From Ricordea florida (Eukaryota; Cnidaria; Anthozoa; Corallimorpharia; Ricordeidae), in NCBI GenBank assembly GCA_949710005.1, contig OX453276.1, forward strand, positions 26,953,113 to 27,017,112: a stretch of 64,000 bases of DNA. Reading direction: 5' to 3'. The notes beneath the pieces are model-generated. The model did no database searches. It was not told the DNA's origin and saw nothing but the letters and a program-made list of their open reading frames with translations. Positions 1 to 11,138 of this stretch are shown piece by piece. Both the position numbers and the translations under genes were made by a program. Each line of letters begins with the position of its first letter. Positions within the stretch are counted from its first letter, which is position 1.

Positions 1-1
1 C

Positions 2-1621
2 GCAACCAACATAAATTCTCCGGGGCCCGCGGCCCTTGGTAGCGAACGTTTCAAGAGGTTTTCTTCTTGGTTGTCCCTAAGGCGTGCCATCGCAACCCTG
101 ATAGGTAGAGTGAGGTCCTTCGAAGAAAGGAATGCAAACGTCAAAACGCAACGATCCCTAGCCAATCAAGGTTTACTTCACGAAGTACTCGCAAAGGCCA
201 CAGAGGTCGTTATCAAGACAATTCAGAAAGAAACGTTCAGTGACGAACTTACCGCAGCCACGCGTATCAACGCTAACGACATCACAGACCGAGACTTCGT
301 CAAAGCCAGAAAGAAGTCGCTAAAGAAATCAAACCTTTACCGACTAGACCCTTTTATCGATGATGCCGGTATCCTTAGAGTGATTGGTCGTCTACGCCAC
401 ACAACCCTCAGCACAAATGAGAAGCATCCGATAATCCTACCTAAAAACCACCCTGTATCGGAGATTCTGTTACGCCATTATCACAAGCAAGCCCACCATC
501 AAGGACGCCAAATTACCCATGGAGCCCTCAGAAACGCCGGATATTGGCTCATAGGTGGTCACGCGGCCGTAGGAAGAGTCATAGCGTCGTGCGCGACGTC
601 AAAGAAGCTTCGAGGTCCCCTGTTGGAGCAGCGGATGGCAGACCTCCCAGCCGACAAGGTAGAAGTCGGGGCATCATTCACGAACGTTGGGTTTGATGTC
701 TTCGGACCGTGGACAGTGCAAGCGAGGAAGACAAGAGGAGGAGCAGCAAATTTCAAGGGCTGGGGGCTTGTATTCACATGTCTGGCTAGTAGGGCCATTC
801 ACATCGAGCTACTAGAGACGATGGACACCAGTTCTTTCATATGTGCCCTGAGACGCTTCCTCTCTCTGCGCGGACCCGTTCAACTGCTGAGATGCGATAG
901 AGGCTCCAACTTCGTAGGTGCACAGAACGGGCTAGATGAAGGCTTAGCGGAGATGGATAAGGAGTCAGTACAGAGGTACCTGTCAGAGCATGGCTGCAAG
1001 TGGCTCTTCAACCCGCCGCACGCCTCACACATTGGCGGCGTTTGGGAACGCCAGATTGGAACAATACGGCGAGTCTTAAATGCAATATTCCTAGAGCTCG
1101 GACCACGCCAGCTGACCCACGAGCTGTTGTCCACACTGATGTCAGAGGTTACCGCGATTGTTAATGCTTGCCCTATTGCAACCATACCGTCTGACGTTGA
1201 CGAACCTCAACCATTGACCCCAGCAATGCTGCTAACACAAAATACGGGCTCAATCGGACCTCTCCCGGGAAATTTCACTGCACAGGACGCCTACGTACGC
1301 CGGCGATGGAGAAGAGTATAATACCTGGCAGATCAGTTCTGGGCGAGATGGAAACGAGAGTACCTTCAGAACCTGGAGCCAACAAAGAAATGGTACCGGC
1401 AACGTCGTGACCTGACCGTCGGTGACGTGGTCATAGTGAAAGACGACAAGGCCCATAGAAACAACTGGCCCCTGGGAAGAGTAACCGAAGCCCCCAAGTG
1501 CAAAGATGGAAGAGTGAGGAAGGCAACAGTGCTGATCTGTAAAGAAGGGCAGAGGAAACTCTACACCCGTCCCATTGGCGAACTTGTACTGTTGGTTCCC
1601 TCAGATGTTCCATTACGTTGA
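2..1621 (+). pseudogene. BEL/Pao retrotransposon integrase, C-terminal part of pol, one nonsense codon
   Basis: The C-terminal part of a BEL/Pao polyprotein; the frame is open from the first bases, so the element begins outside the window. After a zinc-binding region (HHYHKQAHHQ near 470) comes a DDE integrase core with the first Asp in FDVFGP (about 694), the second in RCDRGSNF (about 893) and the Glu in GGVWERQIG (about 1045). Beyond it a DUF5641-like C-terminal domain (WPLGRV, then GRVRKATV) ends at 1621. An in-frame TAA at 1319-1321 splits the frame between integrase and C-terminal domain, so this copy is probably dead. The integrase would insert the cDNA. Family assignment rests on motif order and is confident. 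Confidence 0.85.
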
Positions 1622-1693
1622 GTTGGCCAAGTACCTATGGCAAAGAGTCCAATTCTTAGATCAAGGATCCAAGTTGGATCCTTGGGCGAGGAG

Positions 1694-2045
1694 TGTGACG
1701 CTCGTCACGCTTGTCACGCCGCGCTTCCGTTCTTAATTGTTATTTGATTCATCTACTGATTGTAATTTTAGACGCCCTAAGAGTTTTCCTATCACACGTA
1801 ATCACTTTTTACAATCGCACAATTACAGTGACACTTCGTCCAGTACAGCTTTTCGTTTTCGTTCTACCGCTATCAGTCTGAATGTTAACATTTGCATGCC
1901 CAGAGGGGAACAGCGTAAGTTTTCTTGTTTATTTCTTGTAAGTTTTCTTGGGTGTTCTCATTTCACTTCATGTGCATCAATAGTTTTCTACCTCGTACCA
2001 TGAGGGCGAATTTTAAATAAATCAAGTTGAGAATCTGGCACGCAT
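1694..2045 (+). repeat. Probable 3' LTR of the BEL/Pao element
   Basis: After the pol frame a purine-rich tract (gggcgaggag, 1684-1693) is followed by a TG start. An AATAAA-like signal lies near 2016. Both suggest a 3' LTR. The 5' LTR is outside the window, so neither border can be confirmed and the right end is a guess. Confidence 0.3.
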
Positions 2046-2746
2046 TGGTTTAAACGGCGTTACCTGGCTCACCACACTCGGGGTTGGGAACACAAACAAT
2101 ATGTAATAACACAAACCATGTCGAGTCGGCGCTTAAACCTGATCACTGTAAATCATTTCCTAACCCAGCAGCTTTTCTGTGCGTAAACAGTGTTGTTTAT
2201 CTGCCAAAGCTTGTTAACATCGAGGTTGTCAGATATTGCCATGTAACGTGACCAAAATATCTCGCCAGATTAACCTTTATTGTATATGTGTCACAAAATG
2301 TATCATCTTATTTCAGTGATAACCTGATAGGCTGAGATATAGGGAGTGCTCCATGTGGTGTGCTTGATGTGGTACACACCGAGAATATTGTACGGAAGAA
2401 GGATGGTCTTGAGCATGCGTAATACGAGACTTTAAAGAAAAACATAAAATCAGTTAGAAACTATGGCTGCAGATTTGTCGTCCTAGGTTACGTCGACAAT
2501 TAATGACAAGTTTATACTGCCACTCGGCGTCTTATTAGGAAGTTGTAATACGACCACCGTACACAGTTACAGATCTAAGTCTTGTATCCATGACAACCTT
2601 TTCACCAGCCAATTGATAAGCTCGGTTTGTCACCACAATTATAATACGATGGGACGTCCCTGCATACTTAAAAGTCTCTTTAAGTTTTAATTTTAATTTT
2701 AAGTTCGTCTAGGAAATAATCTTCAACGGCGATGAGACGCTGGTTG
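2046..2746. other. 3' flank of the BMP gene, no gene seen
   Basis: AT-rich sequence downstream of the BMP stop codon. It probably holds the 3' UTR of that minus-strand gene. I see no coding frame and no clear repeat boundary. Confidence 0.4.
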
Positions 2747-3427
2747 CTAATGGCAACCACAGGCCTTCACGACCATGTTGGTGTATTTCTTAAGGACGAC
2801 GTTGTCATCGAAGTATAGCACTGAAATGGCGTTCAGTTTTGTGGGCGAACAAGAGGGCTGAGGAACAACAGAAGGGTTCATGAAGTGAACCAGTGACTGC
2901 ATAACGGCGTGGTTTGTAGCGTCCATATGAGCGCTGCGGGGAAAGGAGCATTCACCATAGCAGAAGAAGGCAGAGTAGCCCTCCGGTGCGATGATCCAGT
3001 CCTGCCATCCCAACCGCTGAAAACTGACGTACAGCATCCGCCGACTACAGCTCTTGCCACTCGAAGTCTGAAACCCTGTTCCCACATTAGTAAACTGTTG
3101 GTCCAACGACCGTGGAGAACGACGGGGACGTCCCTGTTGCGGGTAAAAGCGACGATATGTAACGCCTTGTTCGCCGTCTTGACGATAGAACGAGACCAAG
3201 AACGGACGTTTTTCTTGGGGACCGTGAAAACCGACGAAGCCTGCACTGGCAGCGTCTAATTCCACTTGATCCAGGGTCTCGATCGACAGCTCTAGCCCGT
3301 AATTTGTACTGGGGTCTCGGGCCCAGGCTCTACCGGCCTCTGTGATATCGAAGTCGAGCCAACCGGAATCCCAACTGCGAAGAACTCTCCGAGCTAACTG
3401 TTCCAGGACTTTGGCGGGCTGTACGAC
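2747..3427 (-). CDS. BMP5-8-like ligand, exon 3 (late prodomain, furin site, mature ligand)
   Basis: The last exon of a secreted BMP5/6/7/8-type TGF-beta ligand that signals as a dimer through type I/II Ser/Thr kinase receptors. On the minus strand a polypyrimidine tract and CAG acceptor end at 3428; the exon enters in phase 0 and stops at TAG 2749-2747 (226 codons plus stop). It holds the prodomain end (WLDFDIT, then GLELSIETLDQ), a basic cleavage site (RPRRSPR) and a roughly 100-residue cystine-knot domain with LGWQDWIIAPEGY, ATNHAVMQ, LNAISVLYFDD and the terminal ACGCH. The Cys that usually makes the interchain disulfide, the first of the adjacent Cys pair, is Ser (PQPSCSPT; codon TCT). 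Otherwise intact. Exact paralogy (5-8 versus another BMP class) needs a tree. Confidence 0.93.
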   Translation of the reverse strand, partial: VVQPAKVLEQLARRVLRSWDSGWLDFDITEAGRAWARDPSTNYGLELSIETLDQVELDAASAGFVGFHGPQEKRPFLVSFYRQDGEQGVTYRRFYPQQGRPRRSPRSLDQQFTNVGTGFQTSSGKSCSRRMLYVSFQRLGWQDWIIAPEGYSAFFCYGECSFPRSAHMDATNHAVMQSLVHFMNPSVVPQPSCSPTKLNAISVLYFDDNVVLKKYTNMVVKACGCH

Positions 3428-3708
3428 CTGACAATAAAACAACACTAGTCAAATACATGTTGAACAATCCACTCTCAGAAAACGACCACCCATTATTGCA
3501 TCGACCTTAAGACTTCCGCCTGTGAGCTTAACTCCCAAAGCCAGAGAGTCCACTCAGAGAAGCAGAGTTTGAAATACAAAGGTAGTCTGCGCGTTGTCAT
3601 TGGTTAATAGCTGTGTTTATATTAGCCTGTACAAACATTTTGAGACGTCACCATCTTGGCGACAGTTGACAATAATCTGAATTCTTATTTACATAATATT
3701 AATATTCC

Positions 3709-3710
<2 letters not shown>

Positions 3711-3748
<38 letters not shown>
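3711..3748. repeat. (ATT)n microsatellite
   Basis: An uninterrupted run of ATT units within intron 2, followed by an imperfect T-rich extension. Confidence 0.9.
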
Positions 3749-4246
3749 GTTGTTTTTATTATTGTTATTATTGTTACTATTTAGATGTTTTTACATCATT
3801 TTTGAGCAGGTACAAACACTCCACCTTCGGTTTCGTGTCTACAGTTCTCCCAAGCGCTCTTCAGCTTTTGTAAGCTTGTACAACTGCACCAGATGATTTT
3901 TATTTGTCAATTAATATATAGCGAGTGGCAGCCTGACATGGCAAATAAAATTAGTTTAATTGAGTAGATGGCTTTCTGAGATTGCAATCTGTTCAATAAG
4001 CCGCAAAAATCTTCGTCTTGCGTGCGACGCAGTCTTCATATTTTATAAACAGTCCTAAGAAAATTTCTAACCAATCAGCGCGCGTACTTTCTTGGGACTG
4101 TTTCCTAAAACTTGATAAAAACACAGAACTAGCACGAGGTGCTAACATAATGATGACGCGACCAAAGAGAATTTACATTTTGGTCATCAAAGTTAACAAG
4201 TTACTTTCCCTTTTTTCGTCGCCATGTTTTCTAAAAGAAATAGGAA

Positions 4247-4413
4247 GCATGTTCTCCGTGTTTCTATCGAATTATAGAAATACTTTTGAAAGTTTGGGAG
4301 AACTCGAAAAAGCTATGGAAACACTCGCCTGCGGCTTGTGTTTCCACAGCATTTCTCGTTCTCCCAATTTTCCACTCGTGTTTCTATAACTCGACAGAAA
4401 CACGGTACATGTT
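4247..4413. repeat. Foldback (inverted-repeat) element
   Basis: Two imperfect arms of about 80 bp (4247-4328 and 4335-4413) are reverse complements around a 6-base loop. They share TTGGGAGAAC, TGGAAACAC and CCGTGTTTCT. No clear target duplication was found, so the outer limits are approximate. The structure resembles a non-autonomous foldback element. Confidence 0.6.
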
Positions 4414-5984
4414 TTTGCTGGCGAGCGTTAGCGAGACAGCACACTATTTGAGAGGGTCAGCGGTGTTTGTGTCGCAATACAAGCAATGACGATAGTCAAT
4501 TTCGTGGGCTTGCTAGCCAGCTAGGTAGCGATTTATGCCTACAGTAATCATTACGTAATCAGCGGTTATTATCAAATGATCAATGCGCGACGTAAACCTC
4601 GTGGTCGTTCTTTCGTGTTGGCTCTCTGCTTGTCGAAGGTAAGTTTGAAAGTTATTTATCATGTTTAATGCAACTTTATTTACCCGAGGAAGTATTTATT
4701 AAAAGCATTCGAAGAACGCTCTATACCTGATGAAGAGACGATTTCTCTGGATTATCTGCCAGATCGAGTCCTTTGGTCTACGATGACACATGAAAAATCG
4801 CCCAACGAGGCAAACAATCAAAATCAATTGCCCAACGAGGCAAACAGTCGACCTTAGAATTTATGAAACTGTTTTGTTCCCAGAATGAATTGGACTTCTT
4901 TGTTACTGTTATTACCTCCTTGAAGTCAAATTTACCGTAAATATCTCAGAATTTTTTATACCAAGATCTTACAGTTTAATACGGTTAGGCTTAAATGTCA
5001 TAATGAATGTATTAATTAAATTGTTCATTTTTTTCTTATACTGATGTTGCAGTTTTAGTTGTGTCCTAAAAGTATTTCACACCCTTCACACTACATACAC
5101 TTCTTTTGAACTCAGAACTTAAAAATAACACGATAATTGTAGAAATATTCCAACAACACGCTATGAAAACATACCAAAGCGTTAGAGCGTAAAACAAACA
5201 GTTGCCGCCATATCTTCTTCCAAATACCACCACCTTTTTACTACGGGAATATCCAGAGGATCTTGAACTAACCTAATTTTCTGCGTACCCCTCCTCTATT
5301 CCAAACCACTTCCCCTCGCCAGCACTCACTTTCACATTGTCTATTTCATAACTGTACAATAAAATTTGCACCGAATGTAAATGTCCTTACGCAATCGTTT
5401 TCTGATATTTTCCAGGCGTTAACTCCCGGGTGTCCTAGCTGATCAGGTAGAACGTCACATTTTGAGGTTTTTTGGTTTTTCTGTCCTTGGTTGTGGCGCA
5501 CGGACGTCGTTTCGTTGTTCCTTTTATCCGTTAAGTTTAAGTTTCGTAAAGTCACGGCGTCGCGGGAACGATATGAAAATTAAGTTCCATTAATTCTCCT
5601 CTTTACTTTACGCATCATTTTTTATTTACTGTTAGTGATTTCCCTTTAGCCCTTTTGGTATTGCTCGTACACGCCACATGTTATTGTTATGTTCGTTTAG
5701 TAATTCGACTTTATTGGTGTTGTTTGTAGTTTACGACTTGAATTGGCGATTAAAGTGTTGTTGCAGTCATTCGGTCTGTAAGGTATCCCTGCCTCGCTGA
5801 AAAAAAAAGAACTAAGTTTTGTTTCATGGATTTATTTGAATGTATCTTCAAGTATTTAACTCTTTCATGAAGCATTTTGCTACTTTGAGTCAATAAATCA
5901 CGTTGACCACCATTTCTACCCAATATATATTCGGAGCGATTCTTGAATACCCGGGCATTTTTTTTTACGGCATAAATCTGTGGA

Positions 5985-6215
5985 TCCCGCAGTCCCGCAG
6001 TAGAAAGCTAAGTGAAATTCAGGGGATGTGTAACTAGTGCTCCCGCAGTCCCACAGTCCCGCAGTCAAAAGCTAAGTGAAATTCAGGGAAATGTGTAACA
6101 AGTGCTCCCGCAGTCCCGCAGTCACGCAGTCGAAAACTAAGTGAAATTCAGGGAAATGTGCAACTAGTGCTCCTGCAGTCCCGCAGTCACGCAGTCAAAA
6201 ACTAAGTGATTCAAA
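5985..6215. repeat. Minisatellite, about 65-bp unit, four copies
   Basis: Four units start at 5985, 6041, 6106 and 6171. Each begins TCCCGCAGTCC and continues CTAAGTGAAATTCAGGG. The leading part is itself a short repeat of CCCGCAGT whose number varies, which explains periods of 56, 65 and 65 bp. Confidence 0.85.
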
Positions 6216-6561
6216 GAACGAAGCATATACTTGTGCATTCAAATTAGATGACTAAGGGACTGCGGGAACAGGTTTTTAAGTCACAGATTTTTGTGGCCGG
6301 GTATTCTAGAATCTAGTACTTCTATTTAGCGGCCGGCGCTTGCCGGGGGTGTCCGCTTGATTAAAATGTCCGCTTAACTCCAAGGACTTCATTATTAAGG
6401 TCGTGCTTTTACTAGGGCAATTTTAGCTAGATAAAGTCAGAAAAGTCCGGAAATACAGTGAAAACACTTTGCCTAGTGTTCAGCGAGTTAACAATACCAA
6501 CTGTTTTCACAACGAAAAACAACGGATTTTCTCGCCTTTTCGACAGAAAACTCACGCAGAG

Positions 6562-6615
6562 ATGATATTTCCCCGGAGGGTCAGTACTTACCTGACGGGG
6601 AGATGTGGTTCTCCG
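6562..6615 (-). repeat. DIRS left terminal repeat, outer part (split by copia)
   Basis: The outermost 54 bp of the DIRS left end. They continue after the copia insertion at 10963 and match, inverted, the left half of the internal complementary region. The plus strand holds TACTTACCTG followed by GGGGAGAT, similar to the 5' end of U1 snRNA. The minus strand therefore holds a consensus 5' splice site (CAGGTAAGTA). Confidence 0.85.
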
Positions 6616-6847
6616 TGTTGGATGCAAACCCAACTTACATAGAGCGGAAGTATCTACGTACAGGAAATGTCATTCAAATTAACATTAAATCGAGGCTGTA
6701 TTGCATCGGCCACCATGTATATATTTCATAGCCACGTGTAACTTCTAGTCAGTGCGAATGTCAGTGAAAGAAGAACAATAAATGTTTGGTTACAGTTGAT
6801 CTTGGAGTCTTCAATCCACCGAAGAACAAATGGCCACGCTTGCAACA
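6616..6847 (+). repeat. Copia 5' LTR
   Basis: Begins TGTTGG and ends AACA; 232 bp. It matches 10726-10957. It includes a TATATATTT-like box and an AATAAA signal. Unusually, the gag start codon at 6830 lies inside the LTR, 18 bases before its end. Confidence 0.95.
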
Positions 6848-7870
6848 GGTTATGGGCCCAGCAGAAGGCTCATGTTCGACGGTGATGTTACGAAATACGA
6901 ACTTTGGGAAGTAAAATTCCTAGGACTTATGAGACTTCAAAAGTTGTACGATGTTCTCCTAACCGAAGGTGAGCTAGATGACACAGAAACGGAAAAGAAC
7001 ATTGATGCCTTCGCTCAACTGATCCAGTACTTGGACGATCGAAGCCTGTCCTTAATTATGAGGGATGCGAGGGACGATGGCAGAAGAGTCCTCCAAATAT
7101 TGAGGAACCATTACATGGGAAAAAGCAAACCACGTGTTCTTGCATTGTATACAGAACTAACTTCACTGCAGAAAGCCCAAGACGAATGCATAACAGATTA
7201 TGTTCTACGTGCTGAAACAGCAGCTGCATCGCTCAAATCCGCCGGGGAGACAGTGAGCGACAGCCTTTTGATTGCTATGGTACTGAAAGGATTACCTGTG
7301 GAATACAAAACCTTTTCCGCCATTGTTTCGCAGCGCGACGACAAGATTCAGTTTCAAGAATTCAAAGTGGCCCTTAGGAGTTATGAAGAGACCGAAAGAT
7401 CTCATATGCCGCCACAAATTGGAGAGGACAATGTTATGAACTGTAAACAGAAACATTCAGCATCGAACGGCCATATAACATGTTACTCCTGCGGTCAACC
7501 TGGTCACAAATCAAGTGAATGTCGCATAAAGGAACAAAGGAAGAAGATTAATCACCGATGGTGCAGACACTGCATATCCAAGACACACAACACAGATGTT
7601 TGTCGCAAGAAGGACACAGCGAAAACCGTGAGTGACGATAAGAGGGGCGCTTCATTTGCGTTTAAAGTGACTGTAGACTCTCTTAACGTAACAAGAGAAA
7701 ATTCCTTATTAGTAGATACAGGAGCTACTGCTCATATTCTCAATGATAAGTCCAAGTTTTTACATTTTGATGATGATTTCAAACCCGAAAATCATTACAT
7801 AGAGTTAGCTGATGGCAGTAGGGCATGTGGTGTTGTGTCTAAGGGGCAGGGCACAAGTTACTCTGCATGA
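6830..7870 (+). pseudogene. gag: Copia gag and start of protease, frame broken in protease
   Basis: The N-terminal part of the copia polyprotein. Residues about 1-200 form the gag capsid-like region (UBN2/copia gag type), followed by a CCHC zinc knuckle (CYSCGQPGHKSSEC, about 220-233) and the aspartic protease motif LLVDTGATAH (about 295). The frame ends at 7870 inside the protease domain, while the rest of the polyprotein continues in the +1 frame from about 7855. Copia elements normally use one long frame, and the break is not at a gag-pol border. A one-base insertion near 7855 is therefore the simplest reading; programmed frameshifting is less likely. The start codon lies in the LTR and overlaps the upstream edge of the primer site. 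Confidence 0.85.
6848..6863 (+). promoter_or_regulatory. Primer-binding site for a half initiator-Met tRNA
   Basis: Directly after the 5' LTR, GGTTATGGGCCCAGCA is the reverse complement of the anticodon stem-loop region of eukaryotic initiator methionine tRNA. Drosophila copia and yeast Ty5 are known to prime from such an internal tRNA fragment rather than from the 3' CCA end. The site also lies inside the gag reading frame. Confidence 0.85.
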
Positions 7871-10697
7871 TGTAGGGGGTGTTCCGTATGAAGTCTTTCT
7901 TGAAGACGCTTTATATATACCTAGTTATAAACAGAACATATTTTCTGTTCAATCTGCCGTTGATAGGGGAAATTCCATACACTTGACACCAGATTCTGCT
8001 GAGCTAAGTACACCAGATGACACCAAATTTGCTATGAAGAAATATGGGAAGTTGTATTACCTCAACTATGCCGATTCCAGTAATGGTGCGCACAGTGCGG
8101 AAACTTGGCACAAAATATTGGGGCATTGCAACATGCATGATGTTTTTAAACTAGAAAATGTTGTTGAGGGGATGAAAATAACAACAAAGCCCAAGGGTAA
8201 GCCTGAATGTGACACTTGTGTAAAGGGAAAGATGTCACAGTTTCGAAATAGAGAGCCAGATAGTCGTGCAACTGCACCTCTGGAGTTCGTACACACTGAC
8301 TTAGCAGGTCCTGTCACACCAGGGTCAAGGGATGGTCACAATTATGCAATGGTTTTTGTGGACGATTTTTCTGGTGCCTTTGGGGTATATTTCCTAAAGA
8401 ACAAGAGTGATGCCATCACAGCAACGAAGCAGTTCTTGGCTGATACTGCACCCTTTGGTACAGTCAAACGATTACGATCTGACAATGGGGGTGAATACGT
8501 TAGTGATCAATTCAAATCCTTATTGTTAGATAACCACATCAAACATGAGCTTACAGCTCCCTATTCACCCCACCAAAACGGGACAGCTGAGAGAGCATGG
8601 CGATCGCTTTTTGATATGGCAAGGTGTCTGTTAATCGAAGCAGAGTTACCTAAACAGTTGTGGACCTATGCTGTCATAACATCAGCACATATACGCAACA
8701 GATGTTATAATTCCAGAACAGGTAAAACACCTTATGAGTGCTTGACAGGTACCAAACCAAATTTGTCCAACATGTATGTATTTGGTTCATTGTGTCACGC
8801 TTATGTACAGAACAAAACCAAATTAGATGCTCGAGCTAAGGAAGGCATTTTTATAGGTTATGATAGGTCGAGTCCTGCATTTCTTGTTTATTACCCTGAT
8901 CAAAACACCATCAAGAAAGCCAGATGTGTCAAATTCAGTGAGAGATTTGACCATAAAGAGGAAAGTGTTGAATTGTTATCTGATTCAGCTGAGTACAAAG
9001 AAACTGAAATGCAAAAGCCTGAGATTAAGGTAGAAAGTGTTAAGCGTTACCCTACCAGGGAGCATGTCAGACCAAAATACCTTGATGACTATGCAACAGG
9101 GGAGGAACTTGATCATGCAATTGATGATTTTGCAAATTTTACAGTTGACTACTGTTACACAGCTAGAAATGTTCCACAGTCATATGAATGTGCCATCACA
9201 TCCCCAGAGTCTGGGAAGTGGAAAGTTGCTATGGATGAAGAGTTAAATTCACTATGGGATAATGACACATTTGAACTCACCTCCCTACCAGAGGATCGAA
9301 CTTCAGTGGGGGGAAAGTGGGTTTATACTATCAAATTAGGTCCCAATGGAGAGGAAAAGTACAAAGCCCGTTTTGTTGCAAAGGTTTACTCCCAGGCCCC
9401 AGGTATAGACTATCATGAGACATTTTCTCCAACTGCTCGTTTAACTTCGGTTCGAATGTTAATGCAATTAGCTGTTCAAAAAGGTATGGTTATCCATCAG
9501 ATGGATGTTAAGACTGCTTATTTGAATGCACCTATTGACTGTGAGTTGTACGTTGAGCAACCTGAAGGTTATGAACAAAAAGGGCCCAATGGACAAAAAC
9601 TTGTTTGCAAGCTAAAGAAATCATTGTATGGCTTGAAACAAAGTGGGAGAAACTGGAACAGTATGTTACATGACTATCAAACACAAGAAGAGTTTGTACA
9701 ATCCTTAGTGGATCCTTGTGTTTATGTCAGGACTACTGAAAGTGGTCAAGTAATTTTAATTGTATGGGTTGATGACATAATTATTGCAGGTAGCAACACA
9801 GATGTGTTGAAAGAATTTAAAGAATGTCTTATGATGAAATTCAAAATGAAAGATCTGGGTATTCTAACTTGGTTTCTGGGCATCCAATTCAAGTGTGGAA
9901 ATGGGTATGTTGAAATGAACCAAACCCAGTACATAGAAAAGATTTTGTCTCGGTTCAACATGTCAGAATGCAAGCCAAAGGCAATCCCATGTGAGCTGGG
10001 TGTAAATAAGGGCAGTACAGGTAATGAAAGCAATTTTGAAAATGTAGGTTTGTATCGTGAGATTGTTGGAAGTTTGATTTACCTCATGACATGCACAAGA
10101 CCTGATTTGTGTTATGTAGTCACATATCTTTCTCAGCATCTATCAAAGCCAATGAAGGCACATTATGCCATATCAAAACAAGTGCTGAGGTATCTAAAGG
10201 GTACTCAAGATAGATGCTTAAAGTTTGTAAAAGGGCCTGAAGTGAAACTAGAGGGGTACAGTGATTCAGACTGGGCAACATCCAGTGATAGACGTAGCAT
10301 CAGTGGATATGCTTTTAAGTTATGTAGCGCAAGCCCACTGATATCGTGGATGAGTGCAAAGCAGTCAGTGGTAGCACTGTCTTCTTGTGAAGCTGAGTAT
10401 GTAGCATTAGCCATGGCTACCCAGGAAGCTAAATTTCTTAGGCAACTATTAGCTGATCTAGTGGGTCCCCCTTGTGAGGTTATTCGCATGTATGTAGATA
10501 ATCAAGGGGCAATAGCACTCGCTAATAATCCTGTGCATCATAAGAGATCAAAGCATATTGATGTTAAATACCACTTCTTAAGATTAGAGATCCAGAATGG
10601 AAACCTCAAGCTGACATATGTACCAACAGAAAATAATTTTGCAGACATTTTTACTAAGCCTGTAACTAGGGTTAAACTTAATAGACTGCTTCCATAA
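7812..10697 (+). pseudogene. pol: Copia integrase, reverse transcriptase and RNase H
   Basis: The remainder of the polyprotein in the +1 frame; it has no start codon of its own in context. In order: end of protease (DALYIPSYKQN), the integrase HHCC finger (WHKILGH to CDTCVKGKM), the DDE core (HTDLAGP, RSDNGGEY, QNGTAERAW), reverse transcriptase (YLNAPIDCELYVEQPEGY, then WVDDIIIAGS as the catalytic DD box) and RNase H (SDSDWA, LSSCEAEY, VDNQGAIAL, RSKHIDVKYHF). All catalytic residues I can check are present, so the only obvious lesion is the frame break at its start. The proteins make and insert the cDNA. Confidence 0.92.
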
Positions 10698-10714
10698 GTG
10701 TTGTAAAGTTGTGA

Positions 10715-10725
10715 TTGAGTGGGGG
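10715..10725 (+). other. Copia polypurine tract
   Basis: A purine-rich stretch (gagtgggggt region) just before the 3' LTR, in the place where plus-strand DNA synthesis is primed. Confidence 0.6.
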
Positions 10726-10957
10726 TGTTGGATGCAAACCCAACTTACATAGAGCGGAAGTATCTACGTACAGGAAATGTCATTCAAATTAACATTAAAT
10801 CGAGGCTGTATTGCATCAGCCACCATGTATATATTTCATAGCCACGTGTAACTTCTAGTCAGTGCGAATGTCAGTGAAAGAAGAACAATAAATGTTTGGT
10901 TACAGTTGATCTTGGAGTCTTCAATCCACCGAAGAACAAATGGCCACGCTTGCAACA
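10726..10957 (+). repeat. Copia 3' LTR
   Basis: A near-identical partner of the 5' LTR. It is followed at 10958-10962 by the second copy of the CTCCG target duplication and then by the rest of the DIRS end. Confidence 0.95.
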
Positions 10958-10962
10958 CTCCG

Positions 10963-11063
10963 AACCCCTCGTAGACTGATATGAGCAATACTGGTGCATA
11001 TGTCGCGCGGCCGCGGCCTGGGTACCACAATATAAAGAAATCGAAGCGCATGTGCTCTTCCTC
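10963..11063 (-). repeat. DIRS left terminal repeat, inner part
   Basis: Matches the right terminal repeat (16252-16361) as its reverse complement, including CGCGCGGCCGCGGCCTGGGT and the segment leading to GCGCATGTGCTCTTCCTC. The repeats diverge towards the termini, so the two ends of the element are not identical. Confidence 0.9.
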
Positions 11064-11138
11064 GCAGTAGTGGCGAGTGAGGCCGCACCGATTGGCAGTA
11101 CCAGGGTGGGGAAGGAAGATAGCTGCAATGGCTTGGGG

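Larger units (their letters stand above)
6616..10957 (+). mobile_element. Ty1/copia retrotransposon, complete, with LTRs and 5-bp target duplication
   Basis: A 4,342-bp copia element inserted in the DIRS left end. It has two 232-bp LTRs, a primer-binding site, a gag-protease frame and an integrase-RT-RNase H frame. It is flanked by the direct repeat CTCCG (6611-6615 and 10958-10962). I found one mismatch between the LTRs (G versus A in the TTGCATC(G/A)GCC segment), so the insertion is recent. Confidence 0.97.

Noticed and set aside
1737..2003. 88-codon frame after the BEL pol
   Set aside because: It lies in the probable LTR and shows no motif.
6585..6614. A functional U1 snRNA gene
   Set aside because: Only short pieces resemble U1. 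The stem-loops, the Sm site and snRNA promoter elements are absent.
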